DNA of 49,939 nucleotides from Nitrospirota bacterium (GCA_030637135.1 DAOVVO010000001.1:1-49939), one strand, 5' to 3'. Numbered from the stretch's first letter, positions 1 to 8,218 are shown. Notes: generated by a model not told the origin, from the sequence alone. Translations and numbers: made by a program.

Positions 1-120
1 AAGATAAAGAATATCATCCTATCAAATGCATGCTGTGGACTTGAAGGTGATGGGTTGCTCGCTATTTACAACCTCGAAGACTTTATAGATTTTTTAGAAT
101 TTGAGGGAAACATCGGGTGA
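1..120 (+). CDS. C-terminal fragment of an unknown protein
   Basis: An open frame enters from the left edge and ends at a TGA at 118-120, giving 39 C-terminal residues. The peptide looks coding (mixed hydrophobic and acidic, containing the stretch GLLAIYNLEDFIDFL) but I do not recognise a family. The gene start lies outside the window, so length and domain content cannot be judged. The following 190 bases before the transposase contain no convincing gene. Confidence 0.45.
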   Translation, partial: KIKNIILSNACCGLEGDGLLAIYNLEDFIDFLEFEGNIG

Positions 121-296
121 AATGAGAGAGGGCATTTCAAGGTTAATAAAATCAAACTGTTGGTTGTTCTCATTCAATATCCTTACTGTGTAATTGATAA
201 GTCATTTTATAAAGAATTTGCAAAAAAGGGAATAAATTTGTGAAGTGTAACGCGTAATGCGTGACAATTTTTGTTTTTGTACTACCAACCCCTCGT

Positions 297-313
297 CCCA
301 CCTCGTAGGTGGG
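297..313. repeat. REP-like palindrome overlapping the transposase stop
   Basis: CCCACCT-CGT-AGGTGGG, two perfect 7-base arms with a 3-base loop. The right flank GCTCATGG matches the larger copy at 1120-1150, so this is a copy with a degraded left arm. It reaches the stop codon of the minus-strand transposase (TGA at 317-315). Confidence 0.8.
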
Positions 314-314
314 C

Positions 315-986
315 TCATGGATGATCGATAAGCAATTCTTTTATGTGTGCTAAATCTCTTTGGTATGACGCTCTGTTTGTCACAAATTTTCTGTAAGAAG
401 CTGGGTCAATCGTGAGGAGATCATCATAGGTACAAATCTTCTCATTATCATCTACCATCAGCATATATTCCTTATAGGAAGACGCCGGCCACTCCTCTGG
501 TTTATCTGCAAGATAAGCGGTTAAAGGATTAAGATGGATATAGCGTGTTAAATGGAGTAACTGTTCATCGGTTTTAACCAGTGCATTTTTAAACCTGCCC
601 TCCCATAATGGGCCTTTCCTTTTATATTTGGTATTAAAATAGCGTGTATAACTGTTCAAAATAGTGCTCATAAACGTTGAGATCCCATGTTGTTTGAACT
701 GCTTCACAATTAAATGTAAATGAGTAGGCATAAGACAGAAAGCAATAATATCTACAAGTTTTTCATCAGGTGAGGGAATAGTGTCATCATGCTGATTCCT
801 GCTGACCATGGATAAGTTAAGAAACTTGGAAAATTTTAAAGATGGTTTTTCTCTTTGATAATAGCGAATTGTTGCCATCATCCTTGAGAATTCAGAGTCA
901 TTGTTAAATACTTTAAAACCCGCAATGCTTTTAGTAAAGACATGATACACTTCCCCCTCTACTAATAAATCCTTCCTTATATACAC
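315..986 (-). CDS. REP-associated tyrosine transposase (RAYT, IS200/IS605-like Y1 family)
   Basis: A 223-residue single-strand DNA transposase of the Y1 HUH family. The HUH metal-binding pair is visible as H89-L-H91 in PTHLHLIV. The catalytic tyrosine is Y113 or Y116 in NSYTRYFN, followed by the typical RAYT segment KGPLWEGRFK. A YIHLNP motif near residue 150 is also family-typical. Proteins of this type are known to act on REP palindromes and usually exist as domesticated single copies without terminal repeats of their own. Here the gene is bracketed by three palindromes sharing CCCACCTCGTAGGTGGG, one overlapping its stop codon and two upstream of its start, which suggests these are its cognate sites. 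The ATG at 986-984 is preceded on the minus strand by a GGAGGG ribosome-binding site. The frame looks intact. Confidence 0.88.
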   Translation of the reverse strand: MYIRKDLLVEGEVYHVFTKSIAGFKVFNNDSEFSRMMATIRYYQREKPSLKFSKFLNLSMVSRNQHDDTIPSPDEKLVDIIAFCLMPTHLHLIVKQFKQHGISTFMSTILNSYTRYFNTKYKRKGPLWEGRFKNALVKTDEQLLHLTRYIHLNPLTAYLADKPEEWPASSYKEYMLMVDDNEKICTYDDLLTIDPASYRKFVTNRASYQRDLAHIKELLIDHP

Positions 987-1020
987 TTTTCCCTCCTTCT
1001 ACCCTTTATTTTATACCGTC

Positions 1021-1055
1021 CCCCTTAAGCCCACCTCGTAGGTGGGCTTAAGGGG
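1021..1055. repeat. Perfect 35-bp palindrome upstream of the transposase
   Basis: Two perfectly complementary 16-base arms (CCCCTTAAGCCCACCT and its complement) around a CGT loop. The inner 17 bases are identical to the palindrome at 297-313. It lies 35 bases upstream of the RAYT start codon. It could act as a transposase target, a transcription terminator for either direction, or both. Confidence 0.88.
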
Positions 1056-1119
1056 ATGATTTAATTTTAAGGTTAATTGTTTGAAATATCAACAAAAATA
1101 CATTATATGCCTATCTTTA

Positions 1120-1150
1120 CCATGAGCCCACCTACGAGGTGGGCTCATGG
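1120..1150. repeat. Perfect 31-bp palindrome, inverted relative to the first two
   Basis: Arms CCATGAGCCCACCT and its complement (14 bases each) with an ACG loop, that is the same core in the opposite orientation to the copies at 297 and 1021. Two head-to-head copies separated by 64 bases form a REP doublet (BIME-like arrangement) between the transposase and yebC. The rest of 987-1293 is AT-rich with short repeats of the type AATCACG and shows no gene. Confidence 0.88.
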
Positions 1151-1293
1151 GTTGGGGAGATTGTTGCGTTTACTTTGATTAATTGCGTATAATCTTTTTA
1201 AATCACGTTAAATCACGGATAATCGCAGATTAATAAAAACGGGCAATCACGGGTAATACTCTGTGATTATCTGCTCAAGGATATCTCAACACT

Positions 1294-2046
1294 ATGTCAG
1301 GACATTCTAAATGGGCACAGACAAAACACAAAAAAGCCGTTGTTGATGTGCGGAGGGGTAAGCTTTTCTCAAGGATTTCCAAGGAAATAAGCGTATCTGC
1401 ACGGATAGGTGGTGGTAATCCTGATATGAATCCTCGGCTCAGACTCGCTGTTGAGAAGGCAAAGGAAGCAAATATGCCTTCTGATAATATTAAACGGGCA
1501 ATAATGAAAGGGACAGGGGAACTCCCTGGAGCAACGTACGAGGAATCTGTGTATGAAGGTTACGGACCCGGAGGTGTGGCGGTCATGCTTGAGGTTCTTA
1601 CGGATAATAAAAACAGGACTATTTCTGAACTCAGACATATTATGTCTAAACACGGCGGCAATATGGGTGAGGCAGGATGCGTTGCCTGGATTTTTGATAA
1701 AAGGGGTTATATACTTGTTGGTAAAAAAGTGATAGAGGAGGAAATGTTGATGTCCGTTGCTCTTGACGCAGGTGCAGAAGACATGAAAAACGAGCCTGAA
1801 GAGGAAAATTACGAGATTATAACAGCCCCCGAGGATTTAAAAAAAGTAAGAGAAGCGATTGAAAAGGAAAACGTTAAAATTAATCTTGCAGAGATTACGA
1901 TGCTCCCAAAGAGTTACGTTAAACTCGATACTAAAGATGCCGAAAAGATGTTGAGATTAATGGATGCCCTTGAGGAACATGATGATGTGCAGAATGTTTT
2001 TGCAAATTTTGATATCCCTGAGGAAATCATGGCAAAGACAGAATAA
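1294..2046 (+). CDS. yebC: YebC/PmpR family regulator (TACO1-like)
   Basis: A 250-residue protein of normal length for the YebC family, starting with the hallmark MSGHSKWAQTKHKKA. The family (TACO1 in mitochondria) has been described both as a DNA-binding regulator and, more recently, as a ribosome-associated factor helping translation of proline-rich stretches. The central EGYGPGGVAVMLE and the TDNKNRT and GGNMGEAGCVAW segments are conserved and intact. It is followed 60 bases later by ruvC in the same direction, a linkage seen in many bacteria. Confidence 0.96.
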   Translation: MSGHSKWAQTKHKKAVVDVRRGKLFSRISKEISVSARIGGGNPDMNPRLRLAVEKAKEANMPSDNIKRAIMKGTGELPGATYEESVYEGYGPGGVAVMLEVLTDNKNRTISELRHIMSKHGGNMGEAGCVAWIFDKRGYILVGKKVIEEEMLMSVALDAGAEDMKNEPEEENYEIITAPEDLKKVREAIEKENVKINLAEITMLPKSYVKLDTKDAEKMLRLMDALEEHDDVQNVFANFDIPEEIMAKTE

Positions 2047-2106
2047 AATGCACAATTCAAAACACAGAAATAAAAATTAATGAACTCATCTTATTTTTAA
2101 TATTAC

Positions 2107-2619
2107 ATGCGTATAATGGGTATCGATCCTGGAACGATTTGCTGTGGTTACGGGATTGTCGATACAAATAAGAGACCGTCTTCCCACCCTGTTTACATTT
2201 CCTCTGGTGAAATACGGATGAACAAAAAAGATGCGCTTCCGGCACGGCTCAAGATACTTTTTGATTCACTGAAAACAACAATCAATACTTATAAACCTTC
2301 CCAATTATGCATTGAAAAAATTTTTTACCATAAAAGTATTCCGTCCGCCTTAGCTCTCGGTTCGACCAGGGGTATTGCCATGCTCCTTGCTGCTGAAAAT
2401 TCCATGCCGGTTTTTGAATACAATGCAACTGAACTGAAGATGGCGTTGACAGGATACGGGAGAGCGGAAAAAAGGCAGGTAAGGGATATGGTGTTACGGA
2501 TATTAAACCTTACATCATCAGACACTGCTATGACTGAAGATAGTGCTGATGCCCTTGCCCTGTGCATCTGCCATATTAACTCGTCAAAGTTTAAATTCCA
2601 GAATCCAAGCATCAAATAA
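2107..2619 (+). CDS. ruvC: Crossover junction endodeoxyribonuclease RuvC
   Basis: Holliday-junction resolvase of 170 residues, slightly shorter than usual. The four acidic catalytic residues are present: D7 in MGIDPG, E70 in CIEKIF, and D145 and D148 in EDSADALA. It cleaves junctions moved by RuvAB, whose genes follow at 2816 and 3606. The C-terminal tail (about SKFKFQNPSIK) appears to be encoded by the AT-rich AATTCCAAA-type intergenic repeat that also fills the next gap, so the ancestral stop was probably slightly upstream. Confidence 0.95.
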   Translation: MRIMGIDPGTICCGYGIVDTNKRPSSHPVYISSGEIRMNKKDALPARLKILFDSLKTTINTYKPSQLCIEKIFYHKSIPSALALGSTRGIAMLLAAENSMPVFEYNATELKMALTGYGRAEKRQVRDMVLRILNLTSSDTAMTEDSADALALCICHINSSKFKFQNPSIK

Positions 2620-2815
2620 CAGATAAATTCCAATATACAAATCACAAACAAAAAAGATATTTTGGTCATTGGATTTTTATCATTGAGATTTGTTTGGCTC
2701 ACGGCTCGTAGAGAATTTGGGTATTGTAAATTCGTCCTAACCCGAGATGGATTTCATTTGACATTTTAATTTTGACATTTGGTATCCTATATTGGATAGA
2801 TAAGGGGAACCGGAG
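2620..2815. repeat. AT-rich AATTCCAA-type intergenic repeat with GGCTCACGGCTCG segment
   Basis: A 196-base gap made of short stretches such as AATTCCAATATACAAATCAC and TTTGACATTT that recur in several other gaps. At 2696-2708 it carries GGCTCACGGCTCG followed by TAGAGAATTT. The same sequence occurs inverted at 5641-5679 but is interrupted there by an extra 16 bases containing the small palindrome module, so this copy is the empty form. Confidence 0.6.
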
Positions 2816-3409
2816 TTGATAGCATCTCTGAAAGGCGTAATCATAAGCAAAAAACCTGACGGGATAATTGTAGAGGTGGGAGGTATTGGTTATCACGTAT
2901 CTATTCCTCTCTGCAGTCTGGGGGACATACCTGAAAATGGCGGGGATATTTTCCTGCACACGTACACACATGTCCGCGAAGATGCATTACAGCTTTACGG
3001 GTTTCTATCGGATGAAGAACGAAAAGTTTTTGTTTCACTCCTTGGCATCAACGGAATAGGACCAAAGCTGGGATTGGCTATTCTCTCCGGGATGTCTGTA
3101 AAGAAATTTATGGAAGCTGTTGTGAACGAAGATATATCTTCGCTATTAACTATTCCGGGACTGGGAAAGAAAACGGCATCAAGGCTTATATTGGAACTGA
3201 GAGAAAAGCTCCCAAAGGTATTTGCCCATTCAAAAGAAGGTTCTGCCGGAAGCGAAGCGGTTTCTGCGCTCATTAATCTGGGTTACAAAAAGTCTCTCTC
3301 TGAGAAAGCCGTAGAAACGGCTGTAAAAAACGGAGCAGATTCTATTGAGAATATAATAAAAGAGGCATTGAAATATTTAACAGGAACACATAAATCCAGT
3401 ATATTTTAA
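2816..3409 (+). CDS. ruvA: Holliday junction branch migration protein RuvA
   Basis: A 197-residue junction-binding subunit that loads RuvB. The N-terminal OB fold begins MIASLKGVI and includes GGIGYHVSIP. The helix-hairpin-helix region is visible in GINGIGPKLGLAILSG and IPGLGKKTASRLILEL. The C-terminal RuvB-contacting three-helix domain covers about residues 145-190. The start is a TTG at 2816 preceded by AAGGGGAACCGGAG; no ATG or GTG lies at a better position. Confidence 0.95.
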   Translation: MIASLKGVIISKKPDGIIVEVGGIGYHVSIPLCSLGDIPENGGDIFLHTYTHVREDALQLYGFLSDEERKVFVSLLGINGIGPKLGLAILSGMSVKKFMEAVVNEDISSLLTIPGLGKKTASRLILELREKLPKVFAHSKEGSAGSEAVSALINLGYKKSLSEKAVETAVKNGADSIENIIKEALKYLTGTHKSSIF

Positions 3410-3605
3410 AATTCCAAATCACGAGCATCAAAAAGAAATAAATTCCAATTTACCATCCCTCATTAATTAGAGTGATAGGCACTTCATCTGAATCATGTTT
3501 TTTTCTGTATCTATGGTGGCGATTGTAATTTTCTTGTAGAGATACGCCTGGGGATTTGTAATTTGGGATTTATTGTAGTAATTTAAACTGATAAAGGAAA
3601 ACCAT

Positions 3606-4628
3606 ATGGAAGACTCTTCTGATAGGGCTATAACTCCCCGGGTTAGGGAAGAAGACAGTGGTTTTGAATTACATGTTCGACCGCGGTCATTTGATGAGTT
3701 TGTCGGTCAGGACAAGATCAAAGAAAATCTCAAGGTCTTCATACAGGCAGCTAAGCAAAGGAGTGAAGCACTTGACCACGTTTTGTTCTGCGGTCCCCCG
3801 GGACTTGGCAAAACCACACTTGCACATATCATTTCCTCTGAACTCGGTGTGGAGATAAAGATGACCTCCGGTCCTGTTCTCGAGAGACCCGGTGACCTCG
3901 CAGCCATCCTGACGAATCTCGGTGACAAAGATATACTCTTTATTGATGAAATTCACCGGCTTCCGCGCATATCAGAGGAGATTCTCTACCCTGCCATGGA
4001 GGACTACCAGCTGGATATTGTTATAGGGCAGGGGCCGAGCGCACGGATGCTTAAATTAAATCTCCCTCGTTTCACTCTTGTTGGTGCTACCACAAGAACT
4101 GGTCTTCTTACCTCTCCTCTGAGGGACCGTTTTGGTGTAATCAACAGGCTTGATTATTACAGTCCTGCACATCTTGAGGAAATCCTTCTTCGCTCTGCAG
4201 AGATATTTCATGTGGAAATAAAGGAGGATGCTGCTGCAGAGATTGCGTGCAGGGCACGCGGCACCCCGAGAATTGCCAATAGACTTCTAAAAAGGGTAAG
4301 GGATTTTGCCCAGGTAAAAGGAAGCGGTGTGGTTGAAAAAGATATTACGAATGAGGCGCTGGGCGCGATGGATGTTGACGGGAAGGGTTTTGATGAAATG
4401 GACAGGAAATTGTTGCTTACCATTATGGAAAAATTTAACGGGGGTCCTGTAGGACTTGATACACTTGCTGCATCTGTACGGGAGGAGAAAGAGACAATAG
4501 AGGATGTGTATGAACCATATCTTTTGCAGGAAGGGTTTATTGAAAGGACGTCACGGGGCAGGGTGGCAACAAACCTGGCGTATGAGTATTTTGGAATACC
4601 CGGCACTCAAAATAGAAGATTGCTGTAA
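3606..4628 (+). CDS. ruvB: Holliday junction ATP-dependent DNA helicase RuvB
   Basis: AAA+ branch-migration motor of 340 residues, normal length. Walker A is GPPGLGKTT at residues 63-71 and Walker B is LFIDEIHRL with D114-E115. The arginine-finger/sensor region (GATTRTGLLTSPLRDRFG) and the C-terminal winged helix (GLDTLAASVREEKETIEDVYEPYLLQEGFI) are intact. The three ruv genes are separated by gaps of about 200 bases filled with repeats, unlike the tightly packed ruv operons of many bacteria. Confidence 0.97.
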   Translation: MEDSSDRAITPRVREEDSGFELHVRPRSFDEFVGQDKIKENLKVFIQAAKQRSEALDHVLFCGPPGLGKTTLAHIISSELGVEIKMTSGPVLERPGDLAAILTNLGDKDILFIDEIHRLPRISEEILYPAMEDYQLDIVIGQGPSARMLKLNLPRFTLVGATTRTGLLTSPLRDRFGVINRLDYYSPAHLEEILLRSAEIFHVEIKEDAAAEIACRARGTPRIANRLLKRVRDFAQVKGSGVVEKDITNEALGAMDVDGKGFDEMDRKLLLTIMEKFNGGPVGLDTLAASVREEKETIEDVYEPYLLQEGFIERTSRGRVATNLAYEYFGIPGTQNRRLL

Positions 4629-4933
4629 TTCAAGAAGAAATGTATAAATTCCAAATTTGAAACACCTATAATTGCATAATCTCGGCGCGTTGACACGACC
4701 AATCAGTTCAATTCCCGGAAACGAGTTGCGGTGCAAGATGCATCAACGTATAGATGTTTCGACGTACCGGGATTCCGGGAGCCGGTTCCTACTATGTGAA
4801 TATAAAAATGGACTGCGCGACTTTGTTAATTTGAAGATTTTGTGATTGTGATTTCATCATAACTACGGAGATTGACGTTGTTTGGTATCTTAACTTTGAT
4901 TTTGTGCATTGTAACAATAATCCGGAACAGCTT
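4629..4933. other. Intergenic region, 305 bases, no gene
   Basis: Begins and ends with AT-rich repeat-like sequence (AAATTCCAAATTTGAAAC and TTGAAGATTTTGTGATTGTG). The middle, about 4690-4795, is GC-richer and contains CCCGGAA, CGACGTACCGGGATTCC and GGGAGCCGGTTCC, which resemble other GTACCG-type intergenic repeats at 15710 and 40640. I see no preQ1 riboswitch despite the downstream queuosine gene. Confidence 0.5.
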
Positions 4934-5584
4934 ATGAAAATTCTTCTTCATATGTGCTGTGCAAATTGTGCTCTGTATCCTGTTCACGTATTCAGGAAGG
5001 AAGGACACGATTTCACCGGGTTTTGGTTTAATCCTAATATACATCCGCTTCAGGAATATACCTTAAGACTTGAATCCCTGAAGAATCTCTCAGATAGATG
5101 GCGTATTGAAATGGTTTATTTTGATGAATATAATCCAGCAGAATTTTTTAAAATGTTTGATACAGGGGACTCACAGGTAATCTCTACGGATGATTTAAAC
5201 GGGCTGAACAGTTTAAGCAGCTTAAACTATAATGTTGAAAAAATTTCTGAAACTTTTCCTCCACATCCTGAGCGGTGTAAGTCTTGTTATAGTCTGAGGC
5301 TTGAAAGAACTGCAGAGCAGGCGCAAAAACACGGTTTCGATGCATTTTCTACCTCTCTGCTCATAAGTCCCTATCAGGACTTTGAGCAGATTCTGAGGAC
5401 AGGTAAAAAACTTGCTGATACATATAATGTTTTTTTCTATTTCAGGGATTTCAGACAATACTTCAGGGAAGCCATGTCTTATGCAGGTCAAATCGGTCTT
5501 TACCGGCAGAAATACTGTGGATGTGTATACAGTGAGAAAGAGAAAAAGGAGAAAAAGAGGAAAAATCCAAATGCCAAGCTTTAA
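4934..5584 (+). CDS. queH: Epoxyqueuosine reductase QueH
   Basis: The final step of queuosine synthesis: reduces epoxyqueuosine to queuosine in tRNA, the cobalamin-independent alternative to QueG. Motifs seen are HMCCANC (C8, C9, C12 from the ATG), FWFNPNIHP, ERCKSCYSLRLERTA, SLLISPYQD and LYRQKYCGC, all family hallmarks for the Fe-S/metal site. I chose the ATG at 4934 because the family starts directly with this MKILLH segment; a GTG at 4904 would add ten residues. Between EFFKMF and ERC there are roughly 25 extra residues rich in N, L and S, encoded by a palindromic repeat (5194-5228). The charged C-terminal tail runs into intergenic repeat sequence. queA follows at 7140. Confidence 0.92.
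   Translation: MKILLHMCCANCALYPVHVFRKEGHDFTGFWFNPNIHPLQEYTLRLESLKNLSDRWRIEMVYFDEYNPAEFFKMFDTGDSQVISTDDLNGLNSLSSLNYNVEKISETFPPHPERCKSCYSLRLERTAEQAQKHGFDAFSTSLLISPYQDFEQILRTGKKLADTYNVFFYFRDFRQYFREAMSYAGQIGLYRQKYCGCVYSEKEKKEKKRKNPNAKL
5194..5228. repeat. In-frame palindromic repeat inside queH
   Basis: TTTAAAC followed by GTTTAAG-CAG-CTTAAAC (5211-5227, perfect 7-base arms). It encodes the low-complexity stretch DLNGLNSLSSLN located in a loop before the conserved ERCKSC motif, where QueH relatives as I remember them are shorter. This looks like a repeat tolerated within the coding sequence. Confidence 0.55.
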
Positions 5585-5868
5585 ATAACGGATGCAATCT
5601 ATTAAGATGAGTTGAGATAAAATACCAAAGACCAAATCACAAATTCTCTACTCTACGAGTCGTAGACGAGCCGTGAGCCAAATAAACCCCAATGACCGAA
5701 ATTCAAAAAAACCACAAAAATACAGTAAGAAGGGATGAATTTTGGAAGTATATGTACCATTTGTTATGTGGTAATTGGAACCTGGAATTTATTTGATTAT
5801 TGGTCTACGACTCATAGAGTGCTTGAAATGTGGAATTTGAAACATTTAGATTTAATAGTTCAAGAACT
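5585..5868. repeat. Intergenic repeats with two copies of the 15-bp palindrome module
   Basis: Contains the perfect module TCTACGAGTCGTAGA at 5652-5666, embedded in the inverted copy of the GGCTCACGGCTCG repeat found at 2696, and a second module in reverse orientation at 5804-5818. The rest is AATACCAAAGACCAAATCAC-type AT-rich sequence and a partly inverted counterpart near 5770-5850. No gene is seen. Confidence 0.65.
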
Positions 5869-6105
5869 ATGCATGACAGCCTTCACTATTTTGGTAAGTT
5901 ATTAATCATTCTTGGCATAGTAATCGCCGCCTTAGGGGTGTTGCTCCTGTTATTCAAACAGAGCGGGATACCGTTTATTGGGAAACTTCCGGGCGATATT
6001 GTAATCCGGAAGAAAAACTTTGTGTTTTATTTCCCCATTGCAACAAGTATTATCCTGAGTATTGTACTGAGTCTAATCCTGTATTTTATTTTTGGAAGAA
6101 AATGA
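5869..6105 (+). CDS. DUF2905 family small membrane protein
   Basis: About 78 residues with two membrane segments (LLIILGIVIAALGVLLLLF and SIILSIVLSLILYFIF) separated by the family motif GKLPGDIVIRKKNFVFYFP. The function of DUF2905 proteins is not established. I take the ATG at 5869 as start since relatives begin just before the first membrane helix; a GTG at 5830 would add 13 non-conserved residues. The stop overlaps the start of the next gene (ATGA), so the two are translationally coupled. Confidence 0.8.
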   Translation: MHDSLHYFGKLLIILGIVIAALGVLLLLFKQSGIPFIGKLPGDIVIRKKNFVFYFPIATSIILSIVLSLILYFIFGRK

Positions 6106-7073
6106 AGCGATTCCAATATTTAATAATTTTGATACTGACTTGTTTATTTGTTCAATCTGTGAGGGGTGAGGATAGCATTAAAGTCCTTATTGTTGAAGAT
6201 CCGAATGCCCCGCTTCTCAGTGAAGATGCAGAAAAATTGGGAAGTCTGCAAGGTGATATATTCATTAATGGCCATGTATACAGCGGTTTAATAGATATAA
6301 GAAAGGACAAAGACGGACTCCATTTTATTAACGAGCTTCCTCTTGATAACTACGTAGAAGGAGTTATTGCCGCAGAAATAGGAGAGGACTGGGATATGGA
6401 AGCCCTCAAAGCCCAGGCAGTCGTATCAAGGACTTATGCTTTGTATATAAGAGATCAAAATAAAGGAAAAGATTACCATATAACCTCAAGTTTTCTACAT
6501 CAGGTTTATAAAGGTGATAACACGAGTGAGAAGATTCATCTGGCTGTGAAAGGAACCGAAGGGGAAATTCTGACATATCAAGAGCAGCCAATAAGGGCAT
6601 TTTATCATTCAGCATGTAAAGGTGCAACAGAACTCCCTGAAGAAGTATGGATGGAGAGTTATCCCTATCTGCGATCGGTTCCGTGCAGAGGAGAAAATTC
6701 ACCTTATGAATACTGGGTCAGAAGATTTGATATTGAAGAGATAGAGAAGGCGCTTGGGATAAAGGGGTTAAACGATATACATATTACCTCTTTAACCTCT
6801 ACAGGCAGGGTTAAAACAGTCACTCTGAGTACAGAAGATTCGGAGTTAGAGGTTCATGCAGCGGATTTAAGAAAACTCATCGGATATGAGGAGCTCCCAA
6901 GCACTCATTTTACTGTTTCTATCGTTGGAAGAGAAGTGATTTTTCAAGGCAGTGGTAATGGTCACGCAGTAGGACTTTCTCAATGGGGGGCGCTGGAAAT
7001 GGCACAAGGAGGAAGTATGTATAAAGAAATTTTAAAGCATTATTACCCTGAAACCGTGCTGCAAAAACAGTGA
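6102..7073 (+). CDS. SpoIID/LytB domain protein (amidase-enhancer type)
   Basis: A 323-residue secreted protein with an N-terminal signal sequence (about residues 1-22, ending SVRG). The SpoIID domain spans roughly 60-320 with conserved LPLDNYVEGVIAAEIG, ALKAQAVVSRTYALY, YHSACKGATELPEEVW and the terminal GNGHAVGLSQWGALEMA. SpoIID is a lytic transglycosylase of glycan strands in spore formers, while LytB-type relatives in non-sporulating Gram-negatives probably also act on denuded peptidoglycan. There is no other sporulation gene here, so an envelope remodelling role is more likely. Confidence 0.88.
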   Translation: MKRFQYLIILILTCLFVQSVRGEDSIKVLIVEDPNAPLLSEDAEKLGSLQGDIFINGHVYSGLIDIRKDKDGLHFINELPLDNYVEGVIAAEIGEDWDMEALKAQAVVSRTYALYIRDQNKGKDYHITSSFLHQVYKGDNTSEKIHLAVKGTEGEILTYQEQPIRAFYHSACKGATELPEEVWMESYPYLRSVPCRGENSPYEYWVRRFDIEEIEKALGIKGLNDIHITSLTSTGRVKTVTLSTEDSELEVHAADLRKLIGYEELPSTHFTVSIVGREVIFQGSGNGHAVGLSQWGALEMAQGGSMYKEILKHYYPETVLQKQ

Positions 7074-7139
7074 TGGGCACTGCGTAAAGAGCAGGGCATT
7101 AAACATACATAATGCATCGCGCATTACGCATAGCTGATT

Positions 7140-8147
7140 ATGAAACTGTCAGAATTTGATTATTATCTTCCAAGAAATCGAATAGCACAGTATCCGGCTG
7201 ATGAAAGAGACTCGTCAAGGCTTCTTGTACTTCACAGAAAACGTGGAGCAATAGAACACAGGATGTTTAAAGATATCATTGAATACGTGCAAGCCGGTGA
7301 TGTTCTTGTTCTCAATAATACAAGGGTTATTCCCGCCCGTCTATACGGTAAGAAACCTTCGGGAGGAAAGATCGAGGTTCTCTTAATAAAAGAATATCTT
7401 ACAAATAAGTGGCAGGCCCTTGTCAGGGGAATGTACCAGGGTTCCATAACACTAAAAAACGGTATGTCTGGATTCATATCACGCAACAACGGGATTGCGA
7501 CAATTACCTTCCATGATGATATCAAAAAGTCGTTAAGAGAAATCGGTGTTATGCCCCTCCCTCCCTATATTAAAAGACCTGCCCATAAACTGGATGATCA
7601 ACGTTATCAAACAGTATATGCAGAAAAGGATGGCGCTCTCGCTGCTCCAACAGCTGGTCTTCATTTTACGAAGGAGATTCTTGACAGAATAGAGAGAAAA
7701 GGCGTGAGTGTTATAAGGCTGACGCTCCATGTAGGTTATGGCACGTTTAAACCAGTTGTATCTCATGAAATAGAACAGCATCGGATGGATGAAGAGTATT
7801 ATGAAATACCAGAGAATACGGCACATATCATTAACCATGCACAAAACAAAGGTAAAAGGGTGATAGCAACAGGAACGACTGTTACCAGGGCGCTTGAGGC
7901 AGCCGCCATGAATGGTGGAGATGGTAAAATAAAATCCGGCAGAGGGACATCAGGACTATTTATTTATCCGGGGTATACGTTCCAGGTTATAGATGGTCTT
8001 ATTACAAATTTCCACCTCCCTAAATCAACCCCTTTTATGCTCACGTCTGCTTTTGCTGGACTCGCTCTTCTCAAGAAAACGTACCGTGATGCTCTTCACA
8101 GGAACTATAGGTTTTTCTCTTATGGAGATGCTATGCTTATTCTATAA
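7140..8147 (+). CDS. queA: S-adenosylmethionine:tRNA ribosyltransferase-isomerase QueA
   Basis: Transfers the ribosyl part of SAM to preQ1-tRNA, making epoxyqueuosine; QueH (4934) then reduces it, so both late queuosine steps lie within 4 kb. Length 335 is normal. Hallmarks visible: YYLPRNRIAQYP, RDSSRLLVL, VLVLNNTRVIPARLYG, ALAAPTAGLHFT, LHVGYGTFKPV, HRMDEEYYEIP, ATGTTVTRALE, LITNFHLPKSTP. The ATG at 7140 is the natural start. Confidence 0.97.
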   Translation: MKLSEFDYYLPRNRIAQYPADERDSSRLLVLHRKRGAIEHRMFKDIIEYVQAGDVLVLNNTRVIPARLYGKKPSGGKIEVLLIKEYLTNKWQALVRGMYQGSITLKNGMSGFISRNNGIATITFHDDIKKSLREIGVMPLPPYIKRPAHKLDDQRYQTVYAEKDGALAAPTAGLHFTKEILDRIERKGVSVIRLTLHVGYGTFKPVVSHEIEQHRMDEEYYEIPENTAHIINHAQNKGKRVIATGTTVTRALEAAAMNGGDGKIKSGRGTSGLFIYPGYTFQVIDGLITNFHLPKSTPFMLTSAFAGLALLKKTYRDALHRNYRFFSYGDAMLIL

Positions 8148-8218
8148 GTTGACACTTTGGTTTTGAATTTTATTTTGTTTCTTGGTATCCTTAAGGTAGT
8201 AAGATAAGGAGAACATTT

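Noticed and set aside
1369..1653. Open frame opposite to yebC
   Set aside because: Antisense shadow of a strongly conserved gene, no ribosome site; the same applies to the other long opposite-strand frames under ruvB, lepA, atp, gyr and molybdoenzyme genes.
4690..4903. preQ1 riboswitch before queH
   Set aside because: No C-rich loop with A-rich tail of the preQ1 type; the sequence looks like dispersed repeat.
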